Source of the DNA: a virus
IMG/VR virus record: IMGVR_UViG_3300050821_005455
Span: 1-61,395 of that record
Direction: 5' to 3' (one strand)
DNA length: 61,395 nt
Shown piece after piece: positions 58,832 through 61,395 of this stretch. Every line of letters begins with the position of its first letter. Within the stretch, counting starts at the first letter, position 1. The notes under the pieces are model-generated. The model had not been told where the DNA came from. It was given only the letters and a program-made list of their open reading frames with translations, and made no database searches. The position numbers and the translations under genes are program-made.

Positions 58832-59485
58832 TTAAGCGGTGAAGCTCGCTCCGGGACTCCAGCTCTGCTCTACCTCGATCGCATAGGAGCCGATGGTGTC
58901 GGTTCCCTTGGCGACCACGAGAACGTCTCCAGGATTGAACGTGAGGCCTCCATTGGCCCCGGAGGGGAACGTAAAGGCCGTCTGGGTGTTGGTGCCCGCG
59001 GGGCCCGCCACGACCACCGTAGCGCCTTTAAGCCCCGAGAGCGGCACGTACATCGGGTTGTAGAGTGGGCTGCTGACCGCAATGCCTAGGAAGTTAGTCG
59101 CAGTAGCTGCGGCATTGAAGATCGTCACTTTGTTGTAGGAGGTCGAGGTCGCCGTACCGCCCGCAAGCGCCGGAGACGCTACGCCAGTGGCGGTGCCGAA
59201 GGCCTGTGCATAGAGCGAATACAAGGTAAGCGTGATCTGATCCGCCGCGGTCGGAGCGACGATGGGGACCACGGTCAGCGACTTCAACTGCCGTTGCGCA
59301 ACGCCAGTGAAAGAGACCGAGGCGCCGCTCGTAACGGTCGCCGTGCCTCCGACATAGGTGACGTTCGCGACAGCCGGAATCGTCGCGTCCAATGCGTCGA
59401 CCGTGACGAAATTCGCGTTGTCATAAGCATACGACTTCGCTGTTGACGTGCCCAGCGGTTGGGCAAGATTGAGTGCTGTTGCCAT
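58832..59485 (-). CDS. Ser/Thr-rich beta protein, paralogue B
   Basis: 217 residues, beta-rich, Ala/Thr/Ser/Gly/Val composition, no Cys. Its start (MATALNLAQPLGT) and a middle stretch (LTLYSLYAQAFGTATG) and the end (NPGDVLVVAKGTD...PGASFTA) match the gene just upstream, so the pair is a tandem duplication. Compact virion-decoration-like proteins; possible glycosylation targets of the flanking transferases. A terminator follows. Confidence 0.75.
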   Translation of the reverse strand: MATALNLAQPLGTSTAKSYAYDNANFVTVDALDATIPAVANVTYVGGTATVTSGASVSFTGVAQRQLKSLTVVPIVAPTAADQITLTLYSLYAQAFGTATGVASPALAGGTATSTSYNKVTIFNAAATATNFLGIAVSSPLYNPMYVPLSGLKGATVVVAGPAGTNTQTAFTFPSGANGGLTFNPGDVLVVAKGTDTIGSYAIEVEQSWSPGASFTA

Positions 59486-59494
59486 GGGCCCTCC

Positions 59495-60100
59495 TTAAGC
59501 GGTGAAGCTTGCGCCGGGGGTGTAGTTCGTCTCGGCAGTCACCTGCAGCACGCCGACTGAGTCGGTGGCCTTGGCAAGCACTAGGACGTCGCCCGGGTTG
59601 ATCGTGAGACCGCCGGTGGGGCCGGAGGGGAACTTGTAGCCGCCTTGGGTGTTGGTGCCTCCCGGGCCCGCCACAACCACCGTTCCCGTCACGCCGTCAA
59701 GCTGCACGTAGATCGGGTTGTAGAGCGGTGAGTTGGCCGCCCATGCGGTGAAGCTCGCACCGGTTCCCAAGGTCACGGTCACCTTGTTGTAGGAGGTCGA
59801 GGTCGCCGTGCCCCCGGAGAGCGCCGGCGAGGCCGCGCCGGTCGCAGTGCCGAAGGCCTGCGCATAGAGCGAGTAGAGCGTCAGAGTGACTTGGTCGGCC
59901 GCAGTCGGAACAACGGTCGGAACGAAGGTCACGGACTTCAGCTGCCGCTGGCCGACAGTCGTGAACTGGAATGCGGAGTTGACAGCGGCCGCGATGGAGC
60001 CGATGACTTCGTTGACGTTGGTGTAGAGCGCGTTGTCGTACGCGCGCGAGAAAGAGACCGCGGTGCCGAGCGGCTGGACTAGATTGATTCCTGTGGCCAT
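59495..60100 (-). CDS. Ser/Thr-rich beta protein, paralogue A
   Basis: 201 residues, paralogue of the 58832 gene, which lacks only short segments. AGAGGGG site. It is preceded by 90 bp of apparently non-coding sequence after the glycosyltransferase, so it may have its own promoter and be strongly expressed. Virion or surface role inferred. Confidence 0.75.
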   Translation of the reverse strand: MATGINLVQPLGTAVSFSRAYDNALYTNVNEVIGSIAAAVNSAFQFTTVGQRQLKSVTFVPTVVPTAADQVTLTLYSLYAQAFGTATGAASPALSGGTATSTSYNKVTVTLGTGASFTAWAANSPLYNPIYVQLDGVTGTVVVAGPGGTNTQGGYKFPSGPTGGLTINPGDVLVLAKATDSVGVLQVTAETNYTPGASFTA

Positions 60101-60190
60101 GAAAGTACCCCTCTAAAAGTAAGCAAAGCGCCTCCCGCTGAAGTCATCGGCTCCCAGGGCAGGCTGGACGATTAGAGGAGCCAGCGTCTC

Positions 60191-61207
60191 TTATACGGGC
60201 GCGGGAGCTTCAAGGGGTAGCTGAAGCACCTGATTCTGGGACACGTCTATCATTCCTACCGCCAGATTGGCCAGCTGGCAGGATAGGGCGAGGTACTGCT
60301 GCACCTGAGGATCGCTAGCAAATTGTTCGTAGGCCCCCGGCACGGTCATCAAGTTGTAGCCGCGCAGCACAAGGTAAGCCTGCATGACGGAATTGAAATT
60401 GAGCGCCGACATCACGCCGCGGTTCACTTCTTGAATGTGCTCGCTCGCGATATCGGCAACATGCTTGCACCACTCGAGCTGGTTATAGAAATCGCGCGGA
60501 CCTGCGGCAAGGATCTCTTTCGACAAGTGCTTCTGGCCGTATTTCTCCAAGCTCGAGTCCGCGGGCGGCGCACGCATGATGAGCTTGGCCGAAGACTCGT
60601 AGAGTACCTGCCCGAGCATCGCGGCGTGCATCACGATGAGGTGATCCCAGCCCGAGCACTCGTGCCGGATAGGGACTTGTCGGCGGGTCTCTTCGTTCCA
60701 CAAGCCATAGACTTGTGGCGAATCGACGCTCGTGATAACGCGCACGGGCAACGTCGGCATGTTGGGATGCGACCACTGATCGTAGTTCAGGTACAGGCCG
60801 CAAATCTGCCCCGCCTCGTTCATCTGATAAACTTCGGGATAGGCGATCGCTCGCGGCCGCTCGCCGTGGATCGGGGCCGACTCCATGCGCGCAACGAGTC
60901 GCTCAAGACAGTTCTTATCCCATGTGTCATGGGCTCCTAACATGATTGAGTACTTGTGGCCGCCGGCACTCAGCCGCTGCCAACAGAAATTCATGTGAGG
61001 AATGCCGGCTAGGTGCGTCGGCGGCGTCATGAGTTCAATCCGGGGATCCTGGCGCTTTAGGATCTCCTCGAGCGTATTATCGGTGCAGAAGTTCTCAGAG
61101 ATTATAAGCTGCCAGTCGGTGAAAGTCTGCGCAAGCACCGACTCGATTGCGGCGCCTATATGCGCGCCCTCATTATAGGCCGGCATCCAGATCAGAACTT
61201 TAGCCAT
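60191..61207 (-). CDS. GT2 glycosyltransferase
   Basis: 338 residues. KVLIWMPAYNEGAHIGAAIE (3-22), WQLIISENFCTDNTLEEIL and GAHDTWDKNCLERLV are the nucleotide-sugar and DxD-like sites of family 2 (GT-A) transferases. Coupled by ATG overlap to a 29-codon membrane peptide upstream. First gene of the glycosylation region after the genome junction; likely adds a sugar to a virion protein or to host surface polysaccharide. Confidence 0.85.
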   Translation of the reverse strand: MAKVLIWMPAYNEGAHIGAAIESVLAQTFTDWQLIISENFCTDNTLEEILKRQDPRIELMTPPTHLAGIPHMNFCWQRLSAGGHKYSIMLGAHDTWDKNCLERLVARMESAPIHGERPRAIAYPEVYQMNEAGQICGLYLNYDQWSHPNMPTLPVRVITSVDSPQVYGLWNEETRRQVPIRHECSGWDHLIVMHAAMLGQVLYESSAKLIMRAPPADSSLEKYGQKHLSKEILAAGPRDFYNQLEWCKHVADIASEHIQEVNRGVMSALNFNSVMQAYLVLRGYNLMTVPGAYEQFASDPQVQQYLALSCQLANLAVGMIDVSQNQVLQLPLEAPAPV

Positions 61208-61289
61208 TGAGAAACCATGCCTCGAATAGCAGGCTAGGGTGAATTAGCACCAGCACACAAAGCAAGAGCAAAAATAAAATCAGGCGCAT
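61200..61289 (-). CDS. 29-residue hydrophobic membrane peptide
   Basis: ATG inside the end of the junction-spanning cysteine-rich gene (ATGCGCCTGA), AGGA six bases upstream; stop overlaps the glycosyltransferase start. One Leu-rich membrane segment (LILFLLLLCVLVLI). Perfect coupling to neighbours argues it is translated. Confidence 0.6.
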   Translation of the reverse strand: MRLILFLLLLCVLVLIHPSLLFEAWFLNG

Positions 61290-61395
61290 GATTTTCCTGC
61301 GGCATCAGACTGTGAGCCATAATTTGGAACGAAGCCTAGCTGAGCAAGAACTGCGCGAGCTTGATCGGCCAGGTTTCCAGCGCAGTCAGCGTCGT
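61280..61395 (-). CDS. 3' part of the junction-spanning cysteine-rich gene
   Basis: Continuation of the gene whose ATG is at 317. The last codons encode SDAAGKSCA then TGA; the 97 bases to the right are the repeat copy. Confidence 0.75.
   Translation of the reverse strand, partial: DADCAGNLADQARAVLAQLGFVPNYGSQSDAAGKSCA
61299..61395. repeat. Right copy of the 97-bp terminal repeat
   Basis: Identical to the first 97 bases. See the left copy for interpretation. Confidence 0.95.

Overview
The window looks like one complete genome of a tailed phage with podovirus-type virion genes. Its first 97 bases are repeated exactly at its right end (61299-61395). A cysteine-rich gene that runs off the left edge continues in frame through the right-end copy to a stop at 61280. 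The natural reading is a circularised or terminally redundant genome of about 61,298 bp cut at an arbitrary point. It encodes a terminase, portal, a likely N4-gp56-type coat protein and a tail nozzle, a series of Ala/Gln-rich internal (ejection) proteins and one 2,034-residue polyvalent protein, with no tape measure. An Rz/Rz1 spanin pair and ADP-heptose enzymes point to a Gram-negative host. I see no integrase, repressor, RNA polymerase, tRNA or CRISPR, so it is probably lytic and uses host RNA polymerase.

The genome has two arms. From a roughly 620-bp divergent control region (5602-6222) the plus strand carries packaging, head, tail, ejection and lysis genes up to 38123. The minus strand carries everything else. 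Leftward from 5601 lies a cluster of about twenty very small early-type genes. Through the circular junction come a glycosyltransferase, two paralogous Ser/Thr-rich proteins, a methyltransferase/GT9 fusion and a two-gene ADP-heptose pathway (61289-53969). Then follows the replication block (53261-38335): a D5/P4-type primase-helicase, an A1-like metallophosphoesterase, a dATP/dGTP diphosphohydrolase-like protein, DUF2800 nuclease, DUF2815 SSB, family A DNA polymerase, DpdA/TGT-like enzyme, nucleoside deoxyribosyltransferase-like enzyme, VRR-NUC and SNF2 helicase. The arms converge at 38120-38123, where stop codons overlap.

Gene packing is extreme: ATGA, TTGA and GTGA start-stop overlaps are the rule. 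Reading the gaps between long frames yields about a dozen further micro-genes of 29-59 codons with good ribosome sites, several with one membrane segment or zinc-ligand pairs. TTG and GTG starts are common.

The most interesting points are: (1) a perfect 64-bp inverted repeat around a 71-bp segment that holds a good sigma70-like promoter (3388-3586); (2) a phage-borne heptose synthesis and transfer module; (3) a DpdA-like enzyme with nucleotide-metabolism partners, suggesting base modification; (4) a recurrent His-Pro-Ala motif across many small virion-region proteins; (5) an SPFH/Band-7 protein at the end of the lysis cassette. All functional calls come from reading motifs by eye; no database search was run.
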